From: Sphingomonas montana
GTDB lineage: Bacteria > Pseudomonadota > Alphaproteobacteria > Sphingomonadales > Sphingomonadaceae
Direction of reading: 5' to 3'
DNA: 64,000 bases
NCBI RefSeq assembly: GCF_001956315.1
Contig: NZ_MOLY01000030.1
Coordinates: 48,475-112,474 of the forward strand
Of the stretch, positions 52,479-60,577 are shown one piece after another. Below the pieces are notes generated by a model. That model made no database searches. It was not told the origin of the DNA and saw only the letters and a program-made list of their open reading frames with translations. Every line of letters starts with the position of its first letter. Positions within the stretch are counted from its first letter, which is position 1. Position numbers and translations under genes: made by a program.

Positions 52479-52928
52479 ATGTCCAAGCCCCTTTCGCCGC
52501 AAACCATGGCACTCGTGAAGGCGACGGCGCCCGCGCTGCAGCAGCATGGTGTCGCGATCACCACGCTCATGTATCAGCGTCTCTTCGTCGATCCCGACAT
52601 CAAGGCGCTGTTCGACATGGCCGCGCAGGAGTCCGGCGCGCAGCCCCGGCGGCTGGCCGCTGCGATCCTGGCGTTCGCGCAGAACGTCGACAGACTGGAC
52701 GCGCTGAAGGACGCCCTCGAGCGGATCTCGCAGCGTCACATCGCGACGCATATCCGGTCGGAACACTACCCCGCGGTCGCAGACGCGCTGCTTCCCGCAA
52801 TCCGGGATATCCTGGGCGACGCCGCCACCGACGCGGTTCTGGCGGCGTGGGCAGAAGCCTACTGGTTCCTGGCCGACATCCTGATCGCCCGGGAACGGGA
52901 ACTCTATCTCGAAACCGAACCGGCATGA
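52479..52928 (+). CDS. Bacterial haemoglobin, single-domain (VHb-type) globin
   Basis: A 149-residue protein from the ATG at 52479. Helices are LSPQTMALVKATAPALQQHG, ITTLMYQRLFVDPDIKALFD, RRLAAAILAFAQNVDRLDAL and the E/F region ERISQRHIATHIRSEHYPAV with proximal His. C-terminal AWAEAYWFLADILIARERE. It resembles the globin half of flavohaemoglobin without a reductase domain. It likely supports NO detoxification or O2 supply. The stop overlaps the DUF1971 ATG. Confidence 0.92.
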   Translation: MSKPLSPQTMALVKATAPALQQHGVAITTLMYQRLFVDPDIKALFDMAAQESGAQPRRLAAAILAFAQNVDRLDALKDALERISQRHIATHIRSEHYPAVADALLPAIRDILGDAATDAVLAAWAEAYWFLADILIARERELYLETEPA

Positions 52929-53221
52929 CCGCGCCGCCCAACCCGCTCCCGGAAGGCGCGCAGAGCTACAAGCGCACTCCCTCGTTCACCGAGGAAACGG
53001 TGCCGGCAGGCCTGCTGAACGATCATGCGACCAAGGATGGCACCTGGGGGCTGATCGAGGTCGAAAGCGGCCGACTGCTCTACCGGGTCATCGACCCCCG
53101 CCGCGTGCCCTCCGAGCGCCTCCTGACGCCGGACGACCCGCCTGGGATCGTTGAGCCGACGATCGTTCACAACGTGACACCGGTTGGGCCGGTGTCGTTC
53201 CACGTCTCCTTCTGGCGATAG
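52925..53221 (+). CDS. DUF1971 (TehB-like cupin) domain protein
   Basis: A 98-residue protein, start ATGA overlapping the globin stop. It shows SYKRTPSFTEETVPAGLLND, HATKDGTWGLIEVESGRLLY and PTIVHNVTPVGPVSFHVSFW. This is the small beta-barrel DUF1971 family found at the N-terminus of TehB-like proteins and often next to globins. The late His of VGPVSFHV and the first His of NDHATK are candidate metal ligands. The role is unknown; it is translationally tied to the globin. Confidence 0.88.
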   Translation: MTAPPNPLPEGAQSYKRTPSFTEETVPAGLLNDHATKDGTWGLIEVESGRLLYRVIDPRRVPSERLLTPDDPPGIVEPTIVHNVTPVGPVSFHVSFWR

Positions 53222-53328
53222 CCGCCGGGTAAGGCGGTGGCTGCACAACGACCCGCGGCAGGCTTTCCCTGGCGCGGGTCTCGGATCAGCTGCGTCGCGT
53301 GCTGCGAACCAACTGCGTTCGCAGGATG

Positions 53329-54309
53329 TCAGGAGCCTTCGGTCTCGATGATCGTCACGGCCGTGCCGGTGCCGGCGCTGGCCAACGTCTCGCGGGTGAC
53401 CAGCAACGTCGTGCCCGGGGTGAGGACCGTGGCCAGGGCTCGGCGGAACTCCTCTGGCAGTTGACCCTTGGCGCGGTCCGCAACGCTTAGTTCGCCACGC
53501 TGCGTTTCGCCCGGCAGCGGCAGGCGAAGCCAATGCTGGCCCTGTGCGTCGATCGCCTGCAAGGTGAACGCCGCGGTCTGTTCGACCGGCCCATCGAGCG
53601 CGATCGGGCTTGATCCGATCTCGATGCCGTTGCGCAGGACCACCATCCGCCTGTCACGACCGCTGACGACGATCGAGACCGGGCCCTTCGGCGATCGCGC
53701 CGGCTGCCAGACGAACGCGTCCGTCGGTGCGGAAGCACCCCGGCCAGCCTTCAGCAAGGATGGAGCAGCGACCACGACTGGAACGAGCGCGTCCTGCGTG
53801 ATGACGACGGTGATGCCCGTCCTGGTCAGGCCGAACAGCAGTTTCGCGAAGGCAAGCGGCATGCGGATGCAACCATGCGACGCCGGATAGCCCGGCAGAT
53901 TGCCGGCATGCATCGCGATCCCGCCCCAGGTCAGCCGCTGCATGAACGGCATGGCGGCATCCTGGTAGAGATTGGACACGTGATCCGCATCCTTCTGCAG
54001 GACCGTGAAGACGCCCGTCGGCGTGGTGTGTGTCTCCATGCCGGTGGACACCGTCGACACGCCTATCGCCACCCCGTTGCGATAGGCATAGGCCTTTTGC
54101 GTCTTCAGGCTGACGATGATCGTCACCGGTCCTGCCGGGGCGATCTCCGGCACCCAGAGATACTCGCCCGGCTTCAACCCTTCGATCCTGCCATCGGCCA
54201 CGGCGACCGGCGGCGTCTGCGCGACGACTCCTGCCGACATGAGCGAAGCGGCCATGAGTGCGGGCATCACCCGAAGGCGCAGGAGTTTGCGCGCGGAGAA
54301 CATGGTCAT
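53329..54309 (-). CDS. L,D-transpeptidase, secreted, two-domain
   Basis: A 326-residue protein. The start is ATG at 54309 or 54303. The N-terminal signal is RVMPALMAASLMSAGVVAQT. The YkuD domain has GPVTIIVSLKTQKAYAYRNG, TPTGVFTVLQKDADHVSNLY and MHAGNLPGYPASHGCIRMPL, with nucleophile Cys of HGC. A second beta-rich block repeats the opening strand pattern (GPVSIVVSGRDRRMVVLRNG) at residues 210-300, so the protein carries an incomplete duplication without a second HGC. It remodels peptidoglycan in the periplasm. A FixJ-type box lies about 103 bases upstream. Confidence 0.9.
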   Translation of the reverse strand: MTMFSARKLLRLRVMPALMAASLMSAGVVAQTPPVAVADGRIEGLKPGEYLWVPEIAPAGPVTIIVSLKTQKAYAYRNGVAIGVSTVSTGMETHTTPTGVFTVLQKDADHVSNLYQDAAMPFMQRLTWGGIAMHAGNLPGYPASHGCIRMPLAFAKLLFGLTRTGITVVITQDALVPVVVAAPSLLKAGRGASAPTDAFVWQPARSPKGPVSIVVSGRDRRMVVLRNGIEIGSSPIALDGPVEQTAAFTLQAIDAQGQHWLRLPLPGETQRGELSVADRAKGQLPEEFRRALATVLTPGTTLLVTRETLASAGTGTAVTIIETEGS

Positions 54310-54411
54310 GGCGGCTGATGTCCTGTGTCACATGCTTGATCGGAGATGTCCCGGCGGGCGGGCAACGGAAGTGCAGACGCCTCTATCGGCCTGCCCGGGA
54401 CGACATCATCG

Positions 54412-54425
54412 TCGGAAACTACGCA
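54412..54425 (-). promoter_or_regulatory. Candidate FixJ box 5 (TGCGTAGTTTCCGA)
   Basis: Identical to boxes 2 and 6 on the minus strand. It lies in the 145-base gap between the VIT gene end and the L,D-transpeptidase start, about 103 bases from the latter. Confidence 0.65.
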
Positions 54426-54454
54426 GTTTCGCCTTTGCGTGATCGCATCGGCGA

Positions 54455-55231
54455 TCAGACCGTCGTGCCGATCAGACCCCCGATGAGGGCGGTGGCGGCC
54501 ATTGCGAATGCCCCCCAGAAGGTGACGCGCAGAGTTCCGGTCCACACCGAGGCCTTGCCTGCCCACGAGCCCATGGCTCCAAGGAACGCCAGGAACATGA
54601 GCGAGGCAACGGCGACGCCGGGGATCAGCAGCCTGACCGGCAGCGCGAAAACTGCAAGCAGCGGCATCGCCGCCCCGACCGTGAAGCTGGCAGCCGAGGC
54701 GAATGCCGCCTGGACGGGTCGGGCGCGGGTGCTGACCGACAGGTCGAGTTCGTCGCGGGCATGGGCGCCGAGGGCATCCCGCGCCATGAGCTGCGTCGCG
54801 ACCACAAGGGCGGTTGCCTCGTCCACACCGCGCGCGACGTAGATCGTCGCCAACTCGGCAAGCTCGCCGGCAGGATCGGCAGCAAGTTCGTCACGTTCGC
54901 GGGCAATCTCGGCGTTCTCGGTGTCGGCTTGCGCACTGACCGAAACATATTCCCCTGCGGCCATCGACATCGCGCCGGCAACGAGTCCGGCGGTCCCGGC
55001 GATCACAATGTCGGTCGTTCGGCTACCGGCCGCGGCGACACCGAGGATGAGGCTCGCCGTGGAGACGATGCCGTCGTTGGCGCCGAGAACCGCGGCGCGC
55101 AGCCAGCCGATGCGATCGACGACATGGCCTTCGCGGTGCCTGCCCGTCATGCCGATCATCCTGGGGTTGTTTTCCGCTCGTCGAGGCTGCGACGCGCCTT
55201 CGGCGGTATTGCCGACATTCTTGATATGCAT
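54455..55231 (-). CDS. VIT1/CCC1 family iron/manganese transporter
   Basis: A 258-residue membrane protein from the ATG at 55229-55231. It has the family opening IGWLRAAVLGANDGIVSTAS, LILGVAAAGSRTTDIVIAGT, AGLVAGAMSMAAGEYVSVSA and then a cytoplasmic hairpin with QADTENAEIARERDELA. C-terminal helices are AAFASAASFTVGAAMPLLAV and RVTFWGAFAMAATALIGGLI. It likely exports or stores Fe2+/Mn2+. A perfect FixJ-type box is 72 bases upstream, so it may be induced under oxygen limitation when free Fe2+ rises. Confidence 0.92.
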   Translation of the reverse strand: MHIKNVGNTAEGASQPRRAENNPRMIGMTGRHREGHVVDRIGWLRAAVLGANDGIVSTASLILGVAAAGSRTTDIVIAGTAGLVAGAMSMAAGEYVSVSAQADTENAEIARERDELAADPAGELAELATIYVARGVDEATALVVATQLMARDALGAHARDELDLSVSTRARPVQAAFASAASFTVGAAMPLLAVFALPVRLLIPGVAVASLMFLAFLGAMGSWAGKASVWTGTLRVTFWGAFAMAATALIGGLIGTTV

Positions 55232-55303
55232 CGATTTTCTCACGGGCGTTCAGCGCTAAGACGGCGACGGCCTCATCGCGTGATGCCCTTCGAAATGACA
55301 GGC

Positions 55304-55317
55304 TCGGAAACTACGCA
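55304..55317 (-). promoter_or_regulatory. Candidate FixJ box 6 (TGCGTAGTTTCCGA)
   Basis: Perfect consensus, 72 bases upstream of the VIT gene and 111 bases from the divergent small membrane gene at 55429. A second element GAAACCACAATA (55363-55374) lies nearer the plus-strand gene. Confidence 0.65.
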
Positions 55318-55428
55318 CCCCCAAAACCGTCCAGTACGGCAGAAATAACCACCGACTTGCGTGAAACCACAATATCGATCGAACCGCGCAACGCGCAGGC
55401 CGTCCTTGCATCTTGAGGACCGACGATC

Positions 55429-55560
55429 ATGATCAAAGCAATTCGAATCTCTCTTCATCCGCTGAAGGCCATGAACCGGCGGGCTCTGATCGGCGGGGCG
55501 GGACTGATGCTGTTGGTCCTGGGACAAGGTGCGATGTCCCTGATGGCGCCGTTCGCCTGA
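55429..55560 (+). CDS. Small membrane protein (43 aa) in front of fixL
   Basis: ATG at 55429 after TTGAGGACCG. The product MIKAIRISLHPLKAMNRRAL continues IGGAGLMLLVLGQGAMSLMA and PFA. A basic N-terminus and one hydrophobic segment suggest a single-pass inner-membrane peptide. Its promoter region carries the GAAACCACAATA element shared with 43534. It is 124 bases ahead of fixL, same strand. The family is not recognised. Confidence 0.6.
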   Translation: MIKAIRISLHPLKAMNRRALIGGAGLMLLVLGQGAMSLMAPFA

Positions 55561-55684
55561 CATGGCCCCCGACCCGTTCAGAGGCGTTGGTCTGTTTCGG
55601 GTCGTTCATGACTTCCTGCCGCACCTCTCGGAAGGGAAACGACTTGACGCAACCGACTGTCCGCAAACCTGGAGCTTCGCGTCC

Positions 55685-57202
55685 ATGACCGAAACATCGC
55701 GCCGGAACGCGGTGATGGCCGAGGAGCTCGGGCTGCTGATCGACGGCGCCCTTGGCTATGCGATCTACATGATGGACCGGGAAGGCCGCGTCACGATCTG
55801 GAACCGCGGCGCCGAACGGATGAAGGGCTGGACCGAAACCGAAGTCGTCGGCTGCAACTTCGCGATGTTCTACACGCCCGACGATGTCGCCGCTGGCAAG
55901 CCGGCAGGCGATCTACGGCGTGCCGCGGCGCAGGGCCGCATCGAAGAAGAAAGCTGGCGTCTGCGCAAGGACGGATCCGAGTTTCTGGCCAGCGTCACGA
56001 TCACTGCACTTCGCGACGAAACGGGGGCGCTGCGCGGCTTCGGCAAGGTCAATCGCGACATCACCGATCAAAAGGCGTCCGAGGCGGCGTTGCTGCGGCG
56101 CGAGCAGCATCTGCGCTCCATCCTCGCGACCGTCCCGGACGCCATGGTCGTCATCAACGAACAGGGCATCATCGCGTCCTTCAGCCGGGCGGCCGAACAG
56201 ATGTTCGGATATTCGGCGGCGCAGGTCATCGGACAGGACGTGGGCATTCTGATGCCACCCGAACAACGCGGCGAGCATGGGAATTATCTGCGCGCCTATC
56301 TCACCACCGGCATCCCCCACGTAATCGGAACGGTCCGCGCCGCCTCTGCGCGGCGCGCGAACGGCGAGCTCTTCCCGATCGAGATCGCGGTCGGCGAGGC
56401 GTCGATGGCCGGCGACCGTATCTTTACCGGCTTCGTGCGCGATCTGACGAACCGTCACGATACCGCCCGGAAGATGAAGGAGCTCCAGTCCGAACTCGTC
56501 CATGTTTCCCGAGTCAGTGCGATGGGAACCATGGCCTCAACTCTCGCACACGAGATCAATCAGCCGCTGACGGCGATCGCGGCCTATCTCGAAACCACCC
56601 GCGCCATGATCGGCAACAGCGACGATGACATGCTGTCCGAGATCGCTGAAGCCCTCGATCTTGCTGCCGCCCAGTCGCTTCGTGCGGGAACGATCATCCG
56701 GCGGCTGCGCACCTTCGTGGACGGGGGCGACACCGGGTTTCAGGTGGAGCGCCTCGATGCCCTTGTGGAGGAAGCGACGAGCCTGGGTCTGCTCGGCGCG
56801 CACGAAGCGGGCGTCAAGGTCACGATGACGATCGCCGCCGGTCTGGACCGGGTGCTCGTGGATCGGGTCCAGATCCAGCAGGTCCTCGTCAACCTCATCC
56901 GCAACGCGATCCAGTCGATGGCCTGCGTGCCATGCAAGGAACTGACGATCGCGACCGCTCCGGACCGTGCGGGGTGGGTGCGCGTGACCGTCGCGGATAC
57001 CGGGATCGGGCTCGCACCGGCGATCCGCGATCGGTTGTTCGAGGCGTTCGCGACCACCAAGGAGGATGGGATGGGTCTTGGCCTGTCGATCTGCCGCACG
57101 ATCGTCGAGGCGCATGGCGGCAAGATCTGGGCGGAGGCGGGTGCGCGCTCCGGAACCGCCTTCCATTTCTGCGTCCCGCTTGCAGGAGACCGAGATGTCT
57201 GA
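55685..57202 (+). CDS. fixL: FixL-type oxygen-sensing histidine kinase (PAS-haem PAS-HisKA-HATPase)
   Basis: A 505-residue protein from the ATG at 55685. PAS 1 (about 15-130) has YAIYMMDREGRVTIWNRGAE. PAS 2 (about 142-260) has ILATVPDAMVVINEQGIIAS and YLTTGIPHVIGTVRAASARR. His212 of PHVIG matches the haem-ligand His of Bradyrhizobium FixL and Arg218 the conserved distal-pocket Arg. The kinase core is FTGFVRDLTNRHDT, then SELVHVSRVSAMGTMASTLA and His289 in AHEINQPLTAI. The N box is LVNLIRNAIQSM, and GMGLGLSICRTIVEAHGGKI follows. No membrane helices are present. Ligand-free haem would switch the kinase on and phosphorylate FixJ, its overlapping neighbour. Confidence 0.95.
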   Translation: MTETSRRNAVMAEELGLLIDGALGYAIYMMDREGRVTIWNRGAERMKGWTETEVVGCNFAMFYTPDDVAAGKPAGDLRRAAAQGRIEEESWRLRKDGSEFLASVTITALRDETGALRGFGKVNRDITDQKASEAALLRREQHLRSILATVPDAMVVINEQGIIASFSRAAEQMFGYSAAQVIGQDVGILMPPEQRGEHGNYLRAYLTTGIPHVIGTVRAASARRANGELFPIEIAVGEASMAGDRIFTGFVRDLTNRHDTARKMKELQSELVHVSRVSAMGTMASTLAHEINQPLTAIAAYLETTRAMIGNSDDDMLSEIAEALDLAAAQSLRAGTIIRRLRTFVDGGDTGFQVERLDALVEEATSLGLLGAHEAGVKVTMTIAAGLDRVLVDRVQIQQVLVNLIRNAIQSMACVPCKELTIATAPDRAGWVRVTVADTGIGLAPAIRDRLFEAFATTKEDGMGLGLSICRTIVEAHGGKIWAEAGARSGTAFHFCVPLAGDRDV

Positions 57203-57851
57203 CCCCACACGCACCGTCCATATCGTCGACGACGACGAGGCCATCCGGCAATCGGTCGGTTTCATGCTGCGCAAGGCCGGGTTCGATGTCGAGACCTACG
57301 TCTCAGGTGTCCAGTTCCTGAAACAGGCAAACCGCAGCACACCGGGTTGCGTGCTGCTCGATGTCCGCATGCCGGAAATCGATGGACTGGAGGTCCAGAC
57401 GCGGCTTGCCGCGCAGGGCATCCTGCTTCCGGTCATCATGCTGACGGGGCACGGCGACGTCACCCTTGCGGTCCGCGCCGTCAAGGCGGGCGCGATCGAG
57501 TTTTTGGAAAAGCCGTTCGAACGGACGGCATTGTTGGCCGCGATCGAAGAGGCGTTGCGGCAGGCCGGGCGAAACGACCGTGGCCAGCTTGCCGCCGCCG
57601 AAGCGACCGTGCGCCTGGCCGCCCTGACCGCACGGGAACGCGACGTGCTGGACGGCATGGTGGTGGGCCGGCCCAACAAGCTGATCGCCTACGACCTGGA
57701 CATCGCGACCCGCACCGTCGAGGTTCACCGCGCCAATCTCATGGAGAAACTGTCGGCGCGCAGCCTGTCGGACGTGCTGCGGATCGCTTTTGCCGCCGGG
57801 CTCGGCGAAACGGAACCGGCGCAATCGGTGCCGCCATCGTCTTCTACGTAA
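57195..57851 (+). CDS. fixJ: FixJ-type response regulator (LuxR-HTH)
   Basis: A 218-residue protein, ATG overlapping fixL by 8 bases. The receiver has VHIVDDDEAIRQSVGFMLRK, phospho-Asp56 in VLLDVRMPEIDGL, LTGHGDVTLAVRAVKAGAIE and FLEKPFERTALLA. The LuxR-type HTH has LTARERDVLDGMVVGRPNKL, IAYDLDIATRTVEVHRANLM and EKLSARSLSDVLRIAFAAG. It probably activates the genes with TRSGTRGTTYCCGA boxes. An orphan receiver gene follows 51 bases later. Confidence 0.95.
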   Translation: MSDPTRTVHIVDDDEAIRQSVGFMLRKAGFDVETYVSGVQFLKQANRSTPGCVLLDVRMPEIDGLEVQTRLAAQGILLPVIMLTGHGDVTLAVRAVKAGAIEFLEKPFERTALLAAIEEALRQAGRNDRGQLAAAEATVRLAALTARERDVLDGMVVGRPNKLIAYDLDIATRTVEVHRANLMEKLSARSLSDVLRIAFAAGLGETEPAQSVPPSSST

Positions 57852-57902
57852 AGACTACCGACGATCGACCTGCGATCCTTGGGAGAAGCCAAGGATCGAG
57901 AC

Positions 57903-58322
57903 ATGCAGAATATTATCGAGACGACGTCCGAAGACGCGATCGGGGTGTCCCTGGTCGATGGGGAACCCACCGCCCGCCGTGCCCGACAATTGATGCTGCG
58001 TTCCGAGGGCTTCGCCGTGCGTTCCTACCCGACATGCGCCGCCATCCTCGCCGACCCACAGTCGCGGGACTATCCGTGCATCATCCTGGACCTCGAGATG
58101 GAGGACATCGGCGGCCTCGATCTGCTGCGGCGGATGCGGGCCAGTGGCTGGCGGGGCAAGGCCCTGCTTCTCGACGGTCCCGGTTCGACCGGCCCGACGG
58201 TCCTGGAAGCCGAGCGTTACGGTGACAAGGTCCTCCAGCGCACGGTCGGCGACCGGACGCTCCTGACCGCCATCGCCGCCTCGATCGATCACGACCGAAC
58301 CGGGCTTACGGTTGAGCGGTAG
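57903..58322 (+). CDS. Orphan receiver-domain protein
   Basis: A 139-residue single receiver domain from the ATG at 57903, with AAGGATCG upstream. VSLVDGEPTARRARQLMLRS gives the acidic pair and IILDLEMEDIGGLDLLRRMR the phospho-Asp63. The switch Thr is replaced (KALLLDGPG) and the conserved Lys position is Arg (DKVLQRTVG), so it may act as a phosphate sink, a FixT-like inhibitor or an inactive decoy rather than a standard regulator. Sequence style is close to FixJ receivers. Confidence 0.85.
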   Translation: MQNIIETTSEDAIGVSLVDGEPTARRARQLMLRSEGFAVRSYPTCAAILADPQSRDYPCIILDLEMEDIGGLDLLRRMRASGWRGKALLLDGPGSTGPTVLEAERYGDKVLQRTVGDRTLLTAIAASIDHDRTGLTVER

Positions 58323-58334
58323 GTAGTTCCCGAC
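58321..58334 (+). promoter_or_regulatory. Candidate FixJ box 7 (TAGGTAGTTCCCGA)
   Basis: On the plus strand, starting within the stop codon of the receiver gene and 96 bases before the oleate hydratase ATG. Confidence 0.55.
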
Positions 58335-58429
58335 ACTGGGTCCCGCACCGGTGGCCGGAGTATCGATATCGCCTGCCTTTCGTCTGACATCCGCTTTCGG
58401 GTTTGTCGTCGCGACTTGGAGACACGACG

Positions 58430-60085
58430 ATGACCATCACGCCCGAAGGTGCCGACCATGCGGCGTTCACCCGCCCCGCTCCGCGCGCCGGAGCCAAGGC
58501 GTGGCTGGTTGGGGGAGGCATCGCGTCGATGGCCGCTGCCGCCTTCATGATCCGCGACGGCGACATACTGGGTGCCGATATCACGATCCTCGAAGAGACG
58601 GACGTGATCGGCGGCAGTCTCGATGGGTCGGGCACCCCCGAGACCGGCTATGTCGTTCGGGGCGGACGCATGCTCGAAAGCAAGTATCTGTGCACTTTCG
58701 ACCTGTTCTCGTCGATCCCGGCGCTCGACGGCGCACGCACGGTCACGGAAGAGATCTTCGACTGGAACCGGACGATGCAGACGTCCTCCAGGTCGCGGTT
58801 CTTCGTCGACGGTGAACGCCGGACAGCACCGGCGTTCGACCTCACGGAGAAGCATATCCTCACGATCGAGCGTCTGGCGCTTCTACCCGAGGTGACGCTC
58901 GGGAATGCGACCATTGCCGGTCAGTTCGATCCGTCCTTCTTCGAGACCAACTTCTGGATCATGTGGTGCACGACCTTCGCGTTCCAGCCCTGGCACAGTG
59001 CGGTCGAATTCAAACGCTATCTCGTTCGCTTCGCGCACATGATCGGCGGGTTCAACCGGCTGACCGGTATCATGCGGACCGTCTACAATCAGTATGACTC
59101 GCTGGTCCGGCCGCTTCACAAATGGCTTGCCGATCACGGCGTCCGGTTCGAAACGGGGGTGCGGGTCGTCGACATCGATTTCGTTCCGGAGGGCGGCGGC
59201 GAGGCCGCGTCCTCCATCATCGTCGAGAAGGCGGGCGTTCGCGACTGTATCGAACTCGGCGAGGACGACTTCCTCCTCGTCACGCTCGGGTCCATGACCG
59301 AAGCGTCCAGCCTCGGCGCGATGGACGCCGCGCCCGCGCTGAAAGGCAAGTCCGATGGTGGGGCATGGCGGCTCTGGCGGAGGATCGCCGCCGGTCGCCG
59401 TGACTTCGGTCGCCCGGCGACCTTCGCCGGTAATATCGATCGTTCCAAATGGGTCTCGTTCACGACCACGCTGACCGATCCGACCTTCCTGAACCTCGTC
59501 CGCGACGCGACCGGCAACGTGCCCGGCGAGGGCGGCCTGATCACCTTTCCGCAGTCGAGCTGGCTGGCGTCGATCGTCATCCCCCATCAACCGCATTTCA
59601 TCGGGCAGCCGGACAGCGTCAGCGTCTTCTGGGGGTATGGCCTGTCGGTCGATGCGATCGGCGACTTCGTCCAGAAGCCGATGTCGGCCTGCACGGGGCG
59701 TGAGATCATGACGGAGATCCTCGGCCATCTCGGCATCGTCCGCGACGCCGACACCGTCCTGGCCGCGTCGAACTGCATCCCGTGCATGATGCCGTTCATC
59801 ACCAGCCAGTTCATGCCAAGAAAGCCTGGCGATCGTCCCCGGGTCGTGCCGCAACATTCGGTCAACTACGCCTTCATCGGACAATATTGCGAGCTGCCGG
59901 ACGATGTCGTGTTCACGGTGGAATACTCGGTCCGCTCGGCCCAGGCCGCCGTCTCGGAATTGCTTGGCCTGGCTCGAACACCGCCGCCCGTCTACAAGGG
60001 AATGTTCGATCCCCGCGTTCTGATCGACGCGTTCGTCGCGCTACACGACCTGGGGGATAGGCCCCCCGAACAGGACGCGGCATGA
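58430..60085 (+). CDS. ohyA: Oleate hydratase (FAD-dependent fatty acid double-bond hydratase)
   Basis: A 551-residue protein from the ATG at 58430. FAD Rossmann motif KAWLVGGGIASMAAAAFMIR, then ITILEETDVIGGSLDGSGTP and the hydratase block VVRGGRMLESKYLCTFDLFS. Later WIMWCTTFAFQPWHSAVEFK, FNRLTGIMRTVYNQYDSLVR, FWGYGLSVDAIGDFVQKPMS and HSVNYAFIGQYCELPDDVVF. This is the full oleate hydratase pattern. It adds water to oleate giving 10-hydroxystearate, a membrane-fatty-acid detoxification step. It overlaps the next gene by 4 bases and is preceded by FixJ box 7. Confidence 0.95.
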   Translation: MTITPEGADHAAFTRPAPRAGAKAWLVGGGIASMAAAAFMIRDGDILGADITILEETDVIGGSLDGSGTPETGYVVRGGRMLESKYLCTFDLFSSIPALDGARTVTEEIFDWNRTMQTSSRSRFFVDGERRTAPAFDLTEKHILTIERLALLPEVTLGNATIAGQFDPSFFETNFWIMWCTTFAFQPWHSAVEFKRYLVRFAHMIGGFNRLTGIMRTVYNQYDSLVRPLHKWLADHGVRFETGVRVVDIDFVPEGGGEAASSIIVEKAGVRDCIELGEDDFLLVTLGSMTEASSLGAMDAAPALKGKSDGGAWRLWRRIAAGRRDFGRPATFAGNIDRSKWVSFTTTLTDPTFLNLVRDATGNVPGEGGLITFPQSSWLASIVIPHQPHFIGQPDSVSVFWGYGLSVDAIGDFVQKPMSACTGREIMTEILGHLGIVRDADTVLAASNCIPCMMPFITSQFMPRKPGDRPRVVPQHSVNYAFIGQYCELPDDVVFTVEYSVRSAQAAVSELLGLARTPPPVYKGMFDPRVLIDAFVALHDLGDRPPEQDAA

Positions 60086-60549
60086 TCGACCCGCAACCGG
60101 TAACGGGTCGGCCAGGCCGTGCCGGCCGGTCGACGGACCGGTCCGACCGGATGTTCACTGTCGTCGCGACGCGGTTCGCCGGTGTCGCTGGTCAGCCGAT
60201 CGCCTTCGTAACCGCCGTCGCGATCATCCTGCTCTGGTCGGTCACTGGACCGCTATTCGGCTACTCCGACACCTGGCAGCTGGTCGTGAACACCGCGACA
60301 ACGATCGTGACGTTCCTGATGGTGTTCCTGATCCAGAACTCGCAGAACCGGGATGCGGCGGCCATGCAGGCCAAGCTCGACGAGCTGATCCGTGCGGTCG
60401 ACGCGGCGCGGTCGCAGTTCATCGGCATCGAGCACCTGACCGAGCGCGAGATCGAGAAGGTCCGGTCCGATCTGGAACGCGAATGTCGGGACGCCGACGG
60501 CGACCTTTCACCCGCAATCAGCCTCGCGCACCTGCGCGACCGGCTCTGA
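60082..60549 (+). CDS. Low-affinity iron permease family protein
   Basis: A 155-residue protein, start ATGATC overlapping the hydratase stop. Two membrane helices (PIAFVTAVAIILLWSVTGPL and LVVNTATTIVTFLMVFLIQN) are joined to an acidic cytoplasmic part: QNRDAAAMQAKLDELIRAVD, IGIEHLTEREIEKVRSDLER. The SQNRDAxAMQxKLDELI signature is typical of PF04120. Transport of iron is assumed from the family name and has not been shown for bacterial members; a small regulatory membrane protein is an alternative. Confidence 0.9.
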   Translation: MIDPQPVTGRPGRAGRSTDRSDRMFTVVATRFAGVAGQPIAFVTAVAIILLWSVTGPLFGYSDTWQLVVNTATTIVTFLMVFLIQNSQNRDAAAMQAKLDELIRAVDAARSQFIGIEHLTEREIEKVRSDLERECRDADGDLSPAISLAHLRDRL

Positions 60550-60577
60550 CACCATGCATTTCGCGGAAAGATTCACG

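Noticed and set aside
57845..57870. GTAAAGACTACCGA as another FixJ box before the orphan receiver
   Set aside because: Only about 6 of 14 positions match the consensus in either orientation.
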